From the NCBI GenBank assembly GCA_016256075.1, contig SDVU01000452.1:1-13185 (forward strand): DNA of 13,185 nt. The letters run 5' to 3'. How positions within the stretch are numbered: the stretch's first letter is position 1; each line of letters begins with the position of its first letter. The DNA comes from Dictyocoela muelleri. Taxonomy: Eukaryota > Microsporidia. This document shows, in pieces, positions 1-7,844 of the stretch. The translations under genes and the position numbers were made by a program. The notes under the pieces are model-generated. The model worked only from the letters and a program-made list of their open reading frames with translations, did not search any database and was not told the origin of the DNA.

Positions 1-169
1 ATAGAAAATTATTAATATATTACAGTGTTTTATAAAAATAAAAAGTACTGTTTATTAACTAATTACAGATGAGAAAAAAGATAATAATTGTATTTTTTGT
101 TATACTCACATATAATTACATTTTCGTCGGGATTTATAATCGTAAAAGTATTGGAAAACATTACATATT

Positions 170-691
170 TGTGATAAGAATCATCAAATAAACTATCACG
201 TCAATATGTTTGTTTAAATATTTTCCCATAATATTTTAATTTCTTTTGTATTTTCATTGTTTTTAATAAAGATATCCATTTTATAAATCATATTTGACAG
301 ATCATTTTAAGAACAAAAGCGAGAGCTAATATCATTTTAAAACACTCTCTTATTTGTGAATTCGATTTATTATAATTTGTCAAACCTAAACTTTGAATTT
401 TGGAAATAAAATTTTACTAAAGTGAAAAAAACAGCCTGTTATTTCCGAGTTTTTATAAATATCATTAAGAACTAGATATGCTGATATTTCAAAATCAATA
501 ATCATAAAGCTAGGCTGATTCTTGATTAAATTATTTAAATAAAAAAACGCTTCATCATAACATTTTTTTGATTTATTCTTCATTAAAATAAAAATTAAAG
601 GTAAGTTTTTTACTCCCTCTATACGGCCAATAATAGTATATGTTGTTCAAAATTCCTTGGTACTGATTCGAATGTTCTATGCCACTGGCAT
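170..691 (-). pseudogene. MULE-1 transposase pseudogene, downstream half
   Basis: Read leftward on the minus strand, this stretch gives HRTFESVPRNFEQ (start of the MULE catalytic domain), then a frame change to an open stretch at 386-583 containing IIDFEIS and TGCFFHFSK. It continues past a stop as SKIQSLGLTNYN, KMILALAFV and a remnant resembling YFEQTYI. These follow the known MULE order: DGTF, DFE, GCFFH, lafvP, YFe.tYi. The two aspartates of the DDE triad (in DRTF and IDFE) are visible. The C-terminal RTNN..EaWH block carrying the glutamate is not recognisable before the window edge. The gene cannot make a full transposase as it stands. Confidence 0.85.
603..691. repeat. Left copy of ~88-bp direct repeat flanking MULE-2
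   Basis: This block and 2247-2335 are in the same orientation and match along nearly their whole length, including AAAATTCCTTGGTA and ATGTTCTAT, at roughly 85% by eye. Both encode, on the minus strand, the same transposase segment (RTFES.PRNF). They abut the outer edges of the MULE-2 inverted repeats, so they look like a target duplication. However, MULEs normally duplicate about 9 bp, so a chimera of two MULE-1 copies is an alternative. Confidence 0.75.
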
Positions 692-755
692 GGCGGTATC
701 TTAGCCATGGGAAAGATACTGCTAAACTATGCCGGCATTCAGAAAAGCGGAAACT
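692..755 (+). repeat. MULE-2 left terminal inverted repeat
   Basis: Starts GGCGGTATCTT and ends CAGAAAAGCGGAAACTT. It is the inverted counterpart of 2182-2246. Its outer ~30 bp (693-722) form an imperfect palindrome; in the right copy the palindrome is perfect. Confidence 0.88.
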
Positions 756-788
756 TCCCGGGTTATAAAAATTCAAATATTATTACTC

Positions 789-2150
789 ATGAAAAACTTT
801 CAACTAATAAAAAATCTAAAAGGTAATGATAATCTAGAAAGCAATGATTATACATATAACAAATTTAATAGAAGAAATCATATAGAAAATCGGAGATGTA
901 CAAACAGAAATGTCGAGCGACAGGGATTTTCTATGATCTGTTTGTTTTCGAGGTTATTATGGAACAACACAAACATCATAAGAATTATATTATTATTGAA
1001 AAATGTAAGGCCTTAAATATAATAAAAGAAAGGACTGAAAAAACACAAACAACAAACATGAAGATTGTAACTGATGTGACTTCAATGGTATACGAAGAAG
1101 TGTTGACTAAGTTACCAAAATTCAAAAATCGCTTAGACAAATGCACAAAACTCAAAAATAAGAGCTTAGTATACTGTAAACAAAATTTCGATAATATTCC
1201 CTAAATTTTTCATAAAGATTTACGAAATGATAAATTTTTCCAATATGACATAGGTGTGCATAGTATAAAACGATTTTTAGTGTCATTATCCTCTAGAAAT
1301 TTTAATTTGGAGAAAAGTGTCTCCACTGTATTGATTGATGGTATTTTTTGTTAGTACCTTCAAACTTTTGTAAATTACTAACGATTAATTGTTATTTATT
1401 CGTAAAATTTTTTCCTTTGTGTTATATTTTATTGAGAGACAGAACAAAAGAGTCATTTTGAAATTTTAAATGCTTAAAGATTTGACAGGTTGTTCATTTG
1501 TTAATATAATTATAGATTTCGAAATTGCACTAAAATCTGCTTTATGCTAGATTTTTCCTCTAGCAATTTTTTTTGGATGTTCATCTCATTTCGGACAGTC
1601 AATATAGAGAAGCCTGAAAAGACTAAATTTTTCATCTGAGTATTGATCTGATTTAAGTACTAATAATTTAATCAGAAATTTTTTAATTCTAGTTTTTGTT
1701 CCTAAACATAAAGTAGAAGAAGTGTTTTAAAATTTAAAAAAAAAATATTGGGAAATGCCTGAAAATTAAAATAGTTTTATTAAATATTTCCAGAAAACTT
1801 ATGTCGGGGAAAACAATAAGAAACCGCTATTCGATATTATTTTTCGGAATTGCAATTTTATAATTTTATCAAATATACCCAGGACAACTAATTCATTAGA
1901 AGCGTGGCACAGAAGTTTGAATTTTAAATGCAATATACTGCATCTCAATCTTTGAAAATTTTTTAGAAATTTTAAAACAAGAAAATGAAAAAGTTCGGGT
2001 AACTCTGATACGAACAAAAAATAATATTATGATTACAAAAATAGTATGTAAAAAATGAAAAATTACGTATAGTAACAATTAATTATGAATTTTATGAGAA
2101 ATTTTCTTTTTTATAATGATAAACGAGATTCTATCATTGAAACTTGAATA
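789..2150 (+). pseudogene. MULE-2 transposase pseudogene (FLYWCH zinc finger plus MULE domain)
   Basis: The likely original start is the ATG at 789. The N-terminal FLYWCH-like finger reads YTYNKF...RRCTNR, then after a frameshift near 907-911 continues KCRATGIF and EQHKHH (962-979), supplying the Cys and His ligands; the usual Trp before the first Cys is now Arg. Next come the linker KLPKFKNR, an in-frame stop at 1202, and VLIDGIF (DGTF block, ~1330-1350). There is a stop just after it, then IIIDFEIA (~1505-1528), GCSSHFGQSI (1575-1604), LILVFVPKHKVEEVF, YFQKTYVGE and IPRTTNSLEAWHRSL (to 1919). All three DDE acidic residues are present, but at least half a dozen stops and frame changes make it nonfunctional. 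Homology is unclear beyond about 2010. Confidence 0.9.
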
Positions 2151-2181
2151 AATTCTTTTAATTTTTTTATATTTTCTGGCT

Positions 2182-2246
2182 AAGTTACCGCTTTTCTGAA
2201 TGCTGGCCGAGTTTAGCGGTATCTTGGCCATGGCCAAGATACCGCC
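2182..2246 (-). repeat. MULE-2 right terminal inverted repeat with perfect 30-bp palindrome
   Basis: Inverted match to 692-755. Positions 2216-2245 are a perfect 30-bp palindrome centred on GGCCATGGCC, beginning GCGGTATC and ending GATACCGC. The end of the element is therefore self-complementary as well as complementary to the other end. Confidence 0.9.
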
Positions 2247-2335
2247 CACCGGTTTTTGCCCTTTATACGGCTCATAATAGTATATAGTTATTAAAAATTC
2301 CTTGGTAATGATTCAAATGTTCTATCACAATACCA
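2247..2335. repeat. Right copy of ~88-bp direct repeat flanking MULE-2
   Basis: Direct counterpart of 603-691. On the minus strand it carries the MULE-1 segment CDRTFESLPRNF followed by LYTI, overlapping the same residues as the left copy. Confidence 0.75.
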
Positions 2336-2868
2336 TGCTTGGGATTGTTTAAGATATAAAAAATGTGTTTCTGTACTAAAAATAATAAATCGATTTTCAT
2401 TATCCATCTTAGAATCATGCAGTAGAATATCCTCACCAGAAAATGATTTTTAATTAAAAATGGAATATCTTTCTCATTTGTAATTATATTGTTTTTTTCG
2501 TCTTATTTTTGTTAATTTATCAGTATTATTTTTTTTTCATTAGGCAGAAAACGAGAAAAAGATGATGGCATATTTCCACTTCTCTAATCAATATATCTCT
2601 TTTCTTTCATTGGTCTCAATTGATATTTTTATTGTATTAAAATTCAAAAACATGGCTTCATTCTTATCAAAATTTTGTTCACATTGGTAAACTGTAATTA
2701 TTTTTACGTCATCTCCGCTTTAAGTTTTTAGTCTACTGTCATTTTCTGTTACTGCTCCGCCATGTATTTTTTTATCTTTAACGCGGTGGTAGTTGTAGGC
2801 ATTTCATTCAATAATATTTTTCTTCCGCTTCGTTGACTTTTTATTTCTATGATTTTTTCATGATTCAT
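2258..2868 (-). pseudogene. MULE-1 transposase pseudogene, N-terminal half
   Basis: The ATG at 2868 (minus) is preceded at once by CCCCT, the same CCC-T-ATG arrangement as the LRR gene. The protein opens MNHEKIIEIKSQRSGRKILL, fitting the start of a FLYWCH domain, then shifts frame to AYNYHRVKDKK (the aromatic core). The linker is degraded. Near 2400 the clear MULE pre-domain appears: KMDNENRFIIFSTETHF, then LKQSQAWYCDRTFESLPRNF, equivalent to the R.iiF.t...l..l..s..w..DGTF..vPr.F block of the family. Here DGTF is DRTF. Several stops and frameshifts are present. The reading breaks off at MULE-2, and the other half lies at 170-691. Confidence 0.85.
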
Positions 2869-2891
2869 AGGGGTGTTTTTTTTCGGACTGA

Positions 2892-2932
2892 AAAGGCGGC
2901 AAATAGTCCCAATGGGGCGAGTTGCCGCTTTA
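2892..2932 (-). repeat. Palindromic terminal repeat of MULE-1
   Basis: On the minus strand it starts AAAGCGGCAACTCG and ends TATTTGCCGCCTTT, the two halves being imperfect inverted copies around a CCCATTGGG centre. The layout (GCGG...CCGC, about 35-40 bp, just upstream of the transposase) parallels the MULE-2 ends, although the sequences differ. No outer partner is seen in the window. Confidence 0.65.
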
Positions 2933-2935
2933 CGA

Positions 2936-3044
2936 GGTATATAAAAAACCAATCTAGAACTATTCAATACATAAAATTTTGTATATGTTTATATATTGTC
3001 GTTGTTCTTCTAGATATAACTTCTAGGATAGACTAACCCCTTTA
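2936..3044. other. Unassigned AT-rich spacer
   Basis: Lies between the MULE-1 end and the truncated SINE. No gene or repeat relationship recognised. Confidence 0.5.
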
Positions 3045-3317
3045 AGAACCACCTTTTCATTAATTTTATAGTTTTATTACTTTTGGGCTTAGATGAGTCG
3101 CCGCATTCACCTCAACACTCGAAGAGCTTCTTCTGCCTCATTATCATATTAAACATGTCTTAATCAGCTATATCACACAGGAACAACTGTTTATTACTGT
3201 TATATCTATTATCTACTTAAAGTCATTCCCAATTATTTATTTAAATGACATTTAATAAATCGAACTATGAACTTAATTTTTACATTCAATGGTGTTAATT
3301 ACTGAGCTCTCTGAATC
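3045..3317 (-). mobile_element. SINE-a: tRNA-derived SINE, 3' truncated
   Basis: On the minus strand the head at about 3317 reads GAGAGCTCAGTAATTAACAC, a tRNA A-box-like stretch, followed by an AGTTCGATTT box-B-like sequence. The body then matches the other four copies: GTTGTTCCTGTGTGATATAG, GCTGATTAAGACATG and TTTAATATGATAATGA. Similarity stops near 3045, losing the last ~180 bp of the family. Its head lies 185 bp upstream of the LRR gene and faces away from it. Confidence 0.8.
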
Positions 3318-3501
3318 TTTTAACACTTTAAAGTTAGTTAATTTGTTGGAAAATTTGCTAAGCCTTCGTGATGAAAATTTGAACTTGATCTCAAAGGTTT
3401 AAAACTAATTGATCAATTTTAATTAGATACACCAATGTTCGCCAAATTTTCTGATTTTTTTTTTTGAAAAAAAATCATAAAAAAAATTTTGTAATAACCC
3501 T
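3318..3501 (+). promoter_or_regulatory. Upstream region and CCC start signal of the LRR gene
   Basis: The 184 bp between the SINE head and the ATG are AT-rich, with A/T runs at about 3451-3490. CCC at 3498-3500 lies 1 nt before the ATG at 3502. A CCC or GGG motif directly before the start codon is a known microsporidian expression signal, and it selects 3502 over the later in-frame ATG at 3583. Confidence 0.7.
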
Positions 3502-5874
3502 ATGTATTTAGCCTTCATTATTTTAAACCTTTTCCAGATTTTAAAGGCAAGCAAATACACTTTATCTCTAAGAGATAAGAATATGAAAGAAAAACCTCTA
3601 TCAATCCAATGTAATGATGACATCAATATAAATCTCGATTATGAAGTTTGGTCAAAATATGAATATTTCCATGCAAGAATGAGAAATTTAGATTTATTTC
3701 AAGGGGGGAACGGCATTATTGCAGAAGAATTTTCATCTCAAATTTTTTCTACAATAAAAGACATTACCCTCAATAAAAATACTTTACCTCTTAAAATCGA
3801 TATATTTTTTGAAACATTACTCGCGTTAGACAAATTTTTAATTTATGAAGAATTTAAATCAACCATCTACAACAATTTATTCAAAACTGGATTAGATTGC
3901 AATATCAATGAAATTTTAGATCTTTATATTAATTTTGATCAGAATTTAACATACCAATTTATCAATATTTGGCATTTCCTTTGGTATGAAGTTCTTAAAA
4001 GATTTGAATTATCACTGGAAATTTCTGATAAAACAATTGAAATAAGCAACAAAGCCAATACAAATATTTTTGAAACTGATATTAAAGCAATACGGAACCT
4101 CAATGGACTTAAATTTAACTTATCAATTTTCAATTCAGATAAAGTCATTGCTGATTTTGATCATTTTATTGAAATTATAAGAATTTTAATTTCAGGTTTA
4201 CTTTATAAAAAAAGTTGCGAAAATCAAATTTTTAAACTTTTTATAAACGGAAAGTGTAGCTCTAAGCAGTTTGAAAGGCTAAATTCAATATTTTTTGGAA
4301 ATAATTTTAAAATAACGGAAATAATACTCGAAGATCTTTATATCGATCACGAAGCAATTACAAATGAAAAATCACCTGTTGAGACTTTTATCGAAAATTT
4401 TTACTCTTTACAAAAAATCGAAATTACGGTACCTTATTTTAAAAATGTGAATTCTTTTATCAAATTTTTAAAAAATAAAATAATCAGAAATAAGTTATAC
4501 AGCCTAGGAATCATTGAAATAAATAACTTTACTATTGAAATAGGGTTAGCTATCTCTAAACTTGTTGGTATAAAAAAATTATTTTTATTAAATTGCAATA
4601 ATTTCAATGAATTTCTCAGTGTGATTTTTGATGAAAATAATGTGCAAAAAAACCTTTTGGACCTTTCAATAATAACCCAAGGAGTTCAATATGGTCGTAA
4701 TAGCTTTGGTAAAATATCTAATTTTAAAAATTTACAAAAATTGGATTTGTCTGGAATTTGGTTATCTGATAGTGTGTTATCAAATATTTTAAGAAGTGAT
4801 GATTTAAAAAAATCGCTTAAAGAATTATATCTTCCGCTTTGTCATGATATTTCAATTCAAACAGCTCAATTTATTGCAAATATGGAAGTTTTAGAAGTAT
4901 TTAAGATAGAGCACAATATTATAAAAGAAGAAATAATGATGATTATTTTAAGTAGTGAGAAGCTCAAAAAAACCATAAAAAAATTATATATTGATCCATC
5001 TATTCATTTTAATGAGACGATGGTCAATCATCTTTTTGAATTTGCTTTTTTAGAAGAATTTTTTATATACCTATGGGATAATAATAATTTTAATATATTT
5101 ATGGGTTTTTTGAATGACAGGAGGATTAGGAAAATTATAAAGAAGTTGAATTTTGTATATTTGGAGAATAACCGACATGATTTATTTATTAACTCTATTG
5201 AAAATTTCAAGACAACGGAAATCTTAGAAATTGGATCTGAAAAACAAGATTCATTGAATAAAATTAGTGATGCTTTACAAATATTTGCGTTAAAACCCGC
5301 TTTAAAGAGTTTATTGCTTAAAAATTTTAGAATTGAAGAAAATTTCGATTTCGAAATATTTTCGAATTTTAAGAATCTTGAACGTCTAACAATCACATTT
5401 TGCTCTATCGATGGTTTCGGATTATCAAAAATTTTGAAATTAGAAAATTTGCAAAAAACGATGAAAGAATTGGAATTGTCATTTGAAATCTTTACTGAAG
5501 AAGACGCGAAACAGATAGGGAAATTTTATAATTTAGAAAAAATAATCCTTACAATGTCAGATTCCACGCCCAATGCCTTAAAAATATTATTAAATAGTAA
5601 AAATTTACAAAAAACAATTAAATCTCTACACATCATTCATAACAATAAAATAGAGTATACTGAAATTATATATTTATTAAAAGAATTCGAAATGTTAGAA
5701 AATCTTGGATTTTACGATAAAGAATTTGATAAAATTTATTTAGAAGAAATTTTGAAGAGTGAAAAATTAAAAAGTAGTTTAAAGAAAATATATTTGTGTG
5801 GATGGAAAATGAAATTTCCAAAATATCAAAATTTCAGGAAAAAATGTTCTGAAAATATGGTTAAATTATATTAA
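3502..5874 (+). CDS. Secreted leucine-rich-repeat protein, function unknown
   Basis: A 790-residue intronless ORF. Residues 1-18 (MYLAFIILNLFQILKAS) form a short hydrophobic stretch fitting a signal peptide, with a plausible cleavage near the KAS. No later membrane span is evident, so secretion is inferred. Residues ~30-320 are charged, Asn- and Ile-rich and unrecognised. From ~325 to the end the protein is LRR-like: a block of type N(L)QKT(M/I)KELEL recurs near residues 326, 380, 433, 486, 540, 596, 648, 700 and 754. Each block is followed about 25 residues later by a second leucine strand such as FKNLERLTI, giving nine units of about 53 residues, probably two LRRs each. The start is set by CCC 1 nt upstream and by the signal peptide. 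AATAAA overlaps the stop. Large families of secreted LRR proteins are known in microsporidia and are suspected host-interaction factors; that role is inference here. Codon use is strongly A/T, like the surroundings. Confidence 0.93.
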   Translation: MYLAFIILNLFQILKASKYTLSLRDKNMKEKPLSIQCNDDININLDYEVWSKYEYFHARMRNLDLFQGGNGIIAEEFSSQIFSTIKDITLNKNTLPLKIDIFFETLLALDKFLIYEEFKSTIYNNLFKTGLDCNINEILDLYINFDQNLTYQFINIWHFLWYEVLKRFELSLEISDKTIEISNKANTNIFETDIKAIRNLNGLKFNLSIFNSDKVIADFDHFIEIIRILISGLLYKKSCENQIFKLFINGKCSSKQFERLNSIFFGNNFKITEIILEDLYIDHEAITNEKSPVETFIENFYSLQKIEITVPYFKNVNSFIKFLKNKIIRNKLYSLGIIEINNFTIEIGLAISKLVGIKKLFLLNCNNFNEFLSVIFDENNVQKNLLDLSIITQGVQYGRNSFGKISNFKNLQKLDLSGIWLSDSVLSNILRSDDLKKSLKELYLPLCHDISIQTAQFIANMEVLEVFKIEHNIIKEEIMMIILSSEKLKKTIKKLYIDPSIHFNETMVNHLFEFAFLEEFFIYLWDNNNFNIFMGFLNDRRIRKIIKKLNFVYLENNRHDLFINSIENFKTTEILEIGSEKQDSLNKISDALQIFALKPALKSLLLKNFRIEENFDFEIFSNFKNLERLTITFCSIDGFGLSKILKLENLQKTMKELELSFEIFTEEDAKQIGKFYNLEKIILTMSDSTPNALKILLNSKNLQKTIKSLHIIHNNKIEYTEIIYLLKEFEMLENLGFYDKEFDKIYLEEILKSEKLKSSLKKIYLCGWKMKFPKYQNFRKKCSENMVKLY

Positions 5875-5879
5875 ATAAA
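5874..5879 (+). promoter_or_regulatory. Polyadenylation-like AATAAA overlapping the LRR gene stop
   Basis: AATAAA begins on the last base of the TAA stop. Signals overlapping the end of a gene are common in microsporidia. In AT-rich DNA the motif also arises by chance. Confidence 0.45.
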
Positions 5880-6297
5880 TTCGTTTTCGGAACAAATTTC
5901 TTGTTAAATTTATTATCTATAAAAATACGAATTTATCTAAAAAATAAGAATTTAGGTATTTTGTCGGTAAATAACACAAAAATGATATGAATATTTTTTT
6001 GGTAAGATCTCGGCGTGATTATAGCGGAAATCGAGTCTTTTTTAGAAATTTCGTTACAAGAATCAAAATTTTTTTTAAAAGACTTGAATTCCGCGATAGA
6101 CGCCGCGATCTTTTTTAAAACATTTTATTATCCATTTTTATTATATTATTTGAACTCTAATTTGGCATTTTTCATAAAAAATAGTTTCGTTTACTAAGTT
6201 ATTTAAAATTTTTAAATAAATGTAAAGGTCTTTAAAAATATAAATACGATGATATGTCATAATTATGATATTAAATATTAACCTTGAAGCAATATTG
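5880..6297. other. Intergenic region, no gene recognised
   Basis: AT-rich. It holds a 60-codon ORF (6015-6197) with no recognisable domain, no CCC start motif and low-complexity Phe/Leu content, so I do not call it a gene. No similarity to the MULEs or SINEs was seen. Confidence 0.6.
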
Positions 6298-6349
6298 TAC
6301 CATAAAAAAATGAAAAATGTCCATTATACCATAAAAAAATGAAAAATGT
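6298..6349. repeat. Two-copy tandem repeat, 29-bp period
   Basis: TACCATAAAAAAATGAAAAA plus TGT occurs at 6298-6320 and again at 6327-6349, directly left of MITE-1. A degenerate relative (ACCATAAACAAAAAATTAAA, about 6760-6780) lies on the far side of the element. Confidence 0.85.
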
Positions 6350-6355
6350 GTTTTA

Positions 6356-6674
6356 CAACGGGTTAGCCCCCACCTTTTCAAAATAGGAAATCGTCATCCA
6401 GAGGTGGAGAGAACATGATTCTTATTTGCAATAACTTAAAATGACGAGATTAACTCATTTATATAAAAATTATATTTAATCTACGACAGATCTTAATTTG
6501 GTAAAAATTCTTCGAAACAGAATTTTTACTAAATTAAGATCTGTCGTAGATTAAATATAATTTTTATATAAATAAGTTTATCTCGTCTTTTTTAATTATT
6601 TCAAATAAGAATCATGTTCTCTCCACCTCTGGATGACGATTTCCTATTTTGAACATGTGAACGCTAACCCGTTG
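6356..6674. mobile_element. MITE-1: foldback element with TA flanks
   Basis: A 319-bp non-coding element that is almost entirely one inverted repeat, starting CAACGGGTTAGC and ending GCTAACCCGTTG. The arms are about 150 bp and nearly identical, for example GGAAATCGTCATCCAGAGG in the left arm and its exact complement in the right. They meet at a loop near TTCGAAACAGAA (about 6511-6522). TA precedes (6354-6355) and follows (6675-6676), as a Tc1/mariner-type TA target duplication would leave. There is no coding capacity, so it is non-autonomous. The high arm identity suggests a young insertion or ongoing arm homogenisation. Confidence 0.9.
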
Positions 6675-6676
6675 TA

Positions 6677-7164
6677 GAACCGAAAAATACCATAATATCA
6701 TGAAGAACAAAATAGATAATCATAATGATATCATGAAAAACAAAATTAAAATGTCCCCGCACCATAAACAAAAAATTAAAAATCAACATGTGTTTTGTGC
6801 AATAAGCTAGCACAAAAATATGTGTTACTATGATTGCCTCTCGCGATGCCAAAAGTGGTCTATAAAAAAGATAAAAACATCAATCTCGACTATTAATATT
6901 ATTTCATAAACGACCTTTTTATGACATGTGACACGCACTAAGGCTGTACTACTTCCATAACAATTTAAAATTTGATTTGTAAAACTATAAATACGAAATT
7001 AAAATCAAAGATACACGATGCAAAGCTTTCGAAAACTTTCAATAAATATTTTGCAATATTTCTTTTAATCTAAAATCTTAAACATAGACATCTCTGAAGA
7101 ATATCTGACATGATACAAGTAAAAAGAAAGTTACGAATGTCTATGGTATCATATAAAACATAAT
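6677..7164. other. Intergenic region, no gene recognised
   Basis: AT-rich. The only structure seen is a short inverted repeat, CATAGACAT near 7083-7091 and ATGTCTATG near 7137-7145, around a ~45-bp loop. No coding signal. Confidence 0.55.
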
Positions 7165-7760
7165 AAAAGGAAGCGCCAACTCACCAGAATTTTTTAAGGC
7201 GCTAAATCCTTAAACTTTATGAAAACCAACTCGTCCAATTTTGAGGCGCCAACTCTTCAAAATTTTTTCGGCACCTACTCGTCAAAATTCTGAGGAGTCT
7301 ACGCGTCAACTTTCATTAAGCTTCAACTCGTTAAAAAAAACATCTACTTAATTGAATCTGAAAAAACTCAAATATCAAAGAGGAGGTGCGCTTATGGTTC
7401 CCAAACGGATTAATAACCCCCTACTTCGAGGAAATCGTAATCCTTAAAAAAATTAAATGAATTTTATTTTGTATACCCGCGAAATCATGAGTTATCATCA
7501 TTTATAATTCTAATATTTTTTTTAGAAGCTTTTTGAAATTTTATAAAACTTCCATATTTTGCTAACAAAAAATGATAACGGACGATAACTGTGATATTAC
7601 GATTTTTTCACATAAGAATCACGAATTTGCGTTTATGGCTTATGATTATACAAAAATTAAGGGTGTAACAACCCGTTTTAGAACGAATTTTTTCTAGTTA
7701 TTATAAATTTTTTGGCGAGTTAGAACCTAAAAAATTTTGGCGAGTTTGCGCTTTCCTTTT
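7165..7760. mobile_element. Non-autonomous element with repeat-built inverted ends
   Basis: The left end (AAAGGAAGCGCCAACTC, from ~7166) and the inverted right end (AAAGGAAAGCGCAAACTCGCC on the minus strand, from ~7760) match over about 45 bp. Each end contains repeats of an AACTCGCCAAAATTTT-like unit. The interior (7340-7690) has no recognisable gene. The ends resemble foldback or MULE-type elements with subterminal repeats, and the layout parallels MULE-3, so a non-autonomous MULE relative is plausible but unproven. The right boundary may be a few bases off. Confidence 0.65.
7171..7336 (+). repeat. Degenerate ~25-bp tandem repeat in left end of the 7165-7760 element
   Basis: About seven diverged units of the form GCGCCAACTCGTCAAAATTT, for example at 7173, 7246, 7271 and 7300. 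Inverted units GGCGAGTT lie at 7713-7720 and 7739-7746 in the other end. Confidence 0.7.
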
Positions 7761-7844
7761 TTAAAAAATGCGTCAACATGCACAGAGTTATTGATAAAAA
7801 ATTGATATTTATTTAAAATTTAAAAAATTTAATAATAATAATTT

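Larger units (their letters stand above)
692..2246 (+). mobile_element. MULE-2: decayed Mutator-like DNA transposon nested in MULE-1
   Basis: A 1,555-bp element bounded by inverted repeats at 692-755 and 2182-2246 (about 64 bp, roughly 80% identical by eye). A decayed MULE transposase fills the interior on the plus strand. Element and gene are compact, with the coding remnant about 1.3 kb long. It sits inside the catalytic domain region of MULE-1, so it inserted later. The flanks are direct repeats of about 88 bp rather than the 9 bp typical of MULEs. Confidence 0.88.
170..2935 (-). mobile_element. MULE-1: decayed Mutator-like DNA transposon, split by MULE-2
   Basis: A minus-strand MULE whose transposase begins near 2868 and runs leftward. 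It is broken at 2247 by insertion of MULE-2 and resumes at 691, fading out near 170. The outer right end is a palindromic terminal repeat at about 2892-2932. No matching left terminal repeat is visible, so the left end is either lost or beyond the window. The identification rests on MULE transposase signatures read through several stops and frameshifts: a FLYWCH-like N-terminus, CDRTFES, IIDFEIS, TGCFFHFSK and KMILALAFV. The assignment to the MULE superfamily is firm; the exact family is not known. It must be older than MULE-2, which lies inside it. Confidence 0.85.

Noticed and set aside
386-583. 65-codon minus-strand ORF as a small gene
   Set aside because: It contains IIDFEIS and TGCFFHFSK in MULE order; it is a fragment of the MULE-1 transposase.
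896-1204. Open frame of 102 codons on the plus strand as a stand-alone gene
   Set aside because: It is the middle of the MULE-2 FLYWCH region, with homology continuing in another frame upstream and past its stop downstream.
5028-5396. 122-codon ORF antisense to the LRR gene
   Set aside because: Shadow of the sense frame; no start signal or recognisable domain.
3583-5874. Later start (ATG at 3583) for the LRR protein
   Set aside because: The upstream ATG at 3502 has CCC next to it and adds a good signal-peptide-like segment.
6015-6197. 60-codon plus-strand ORF downstream of the LRR gene
   Set aside because: No domain, no CCC start motif and low-complexity composition; chance ORF in AT-rich DNA cannot be excluded.
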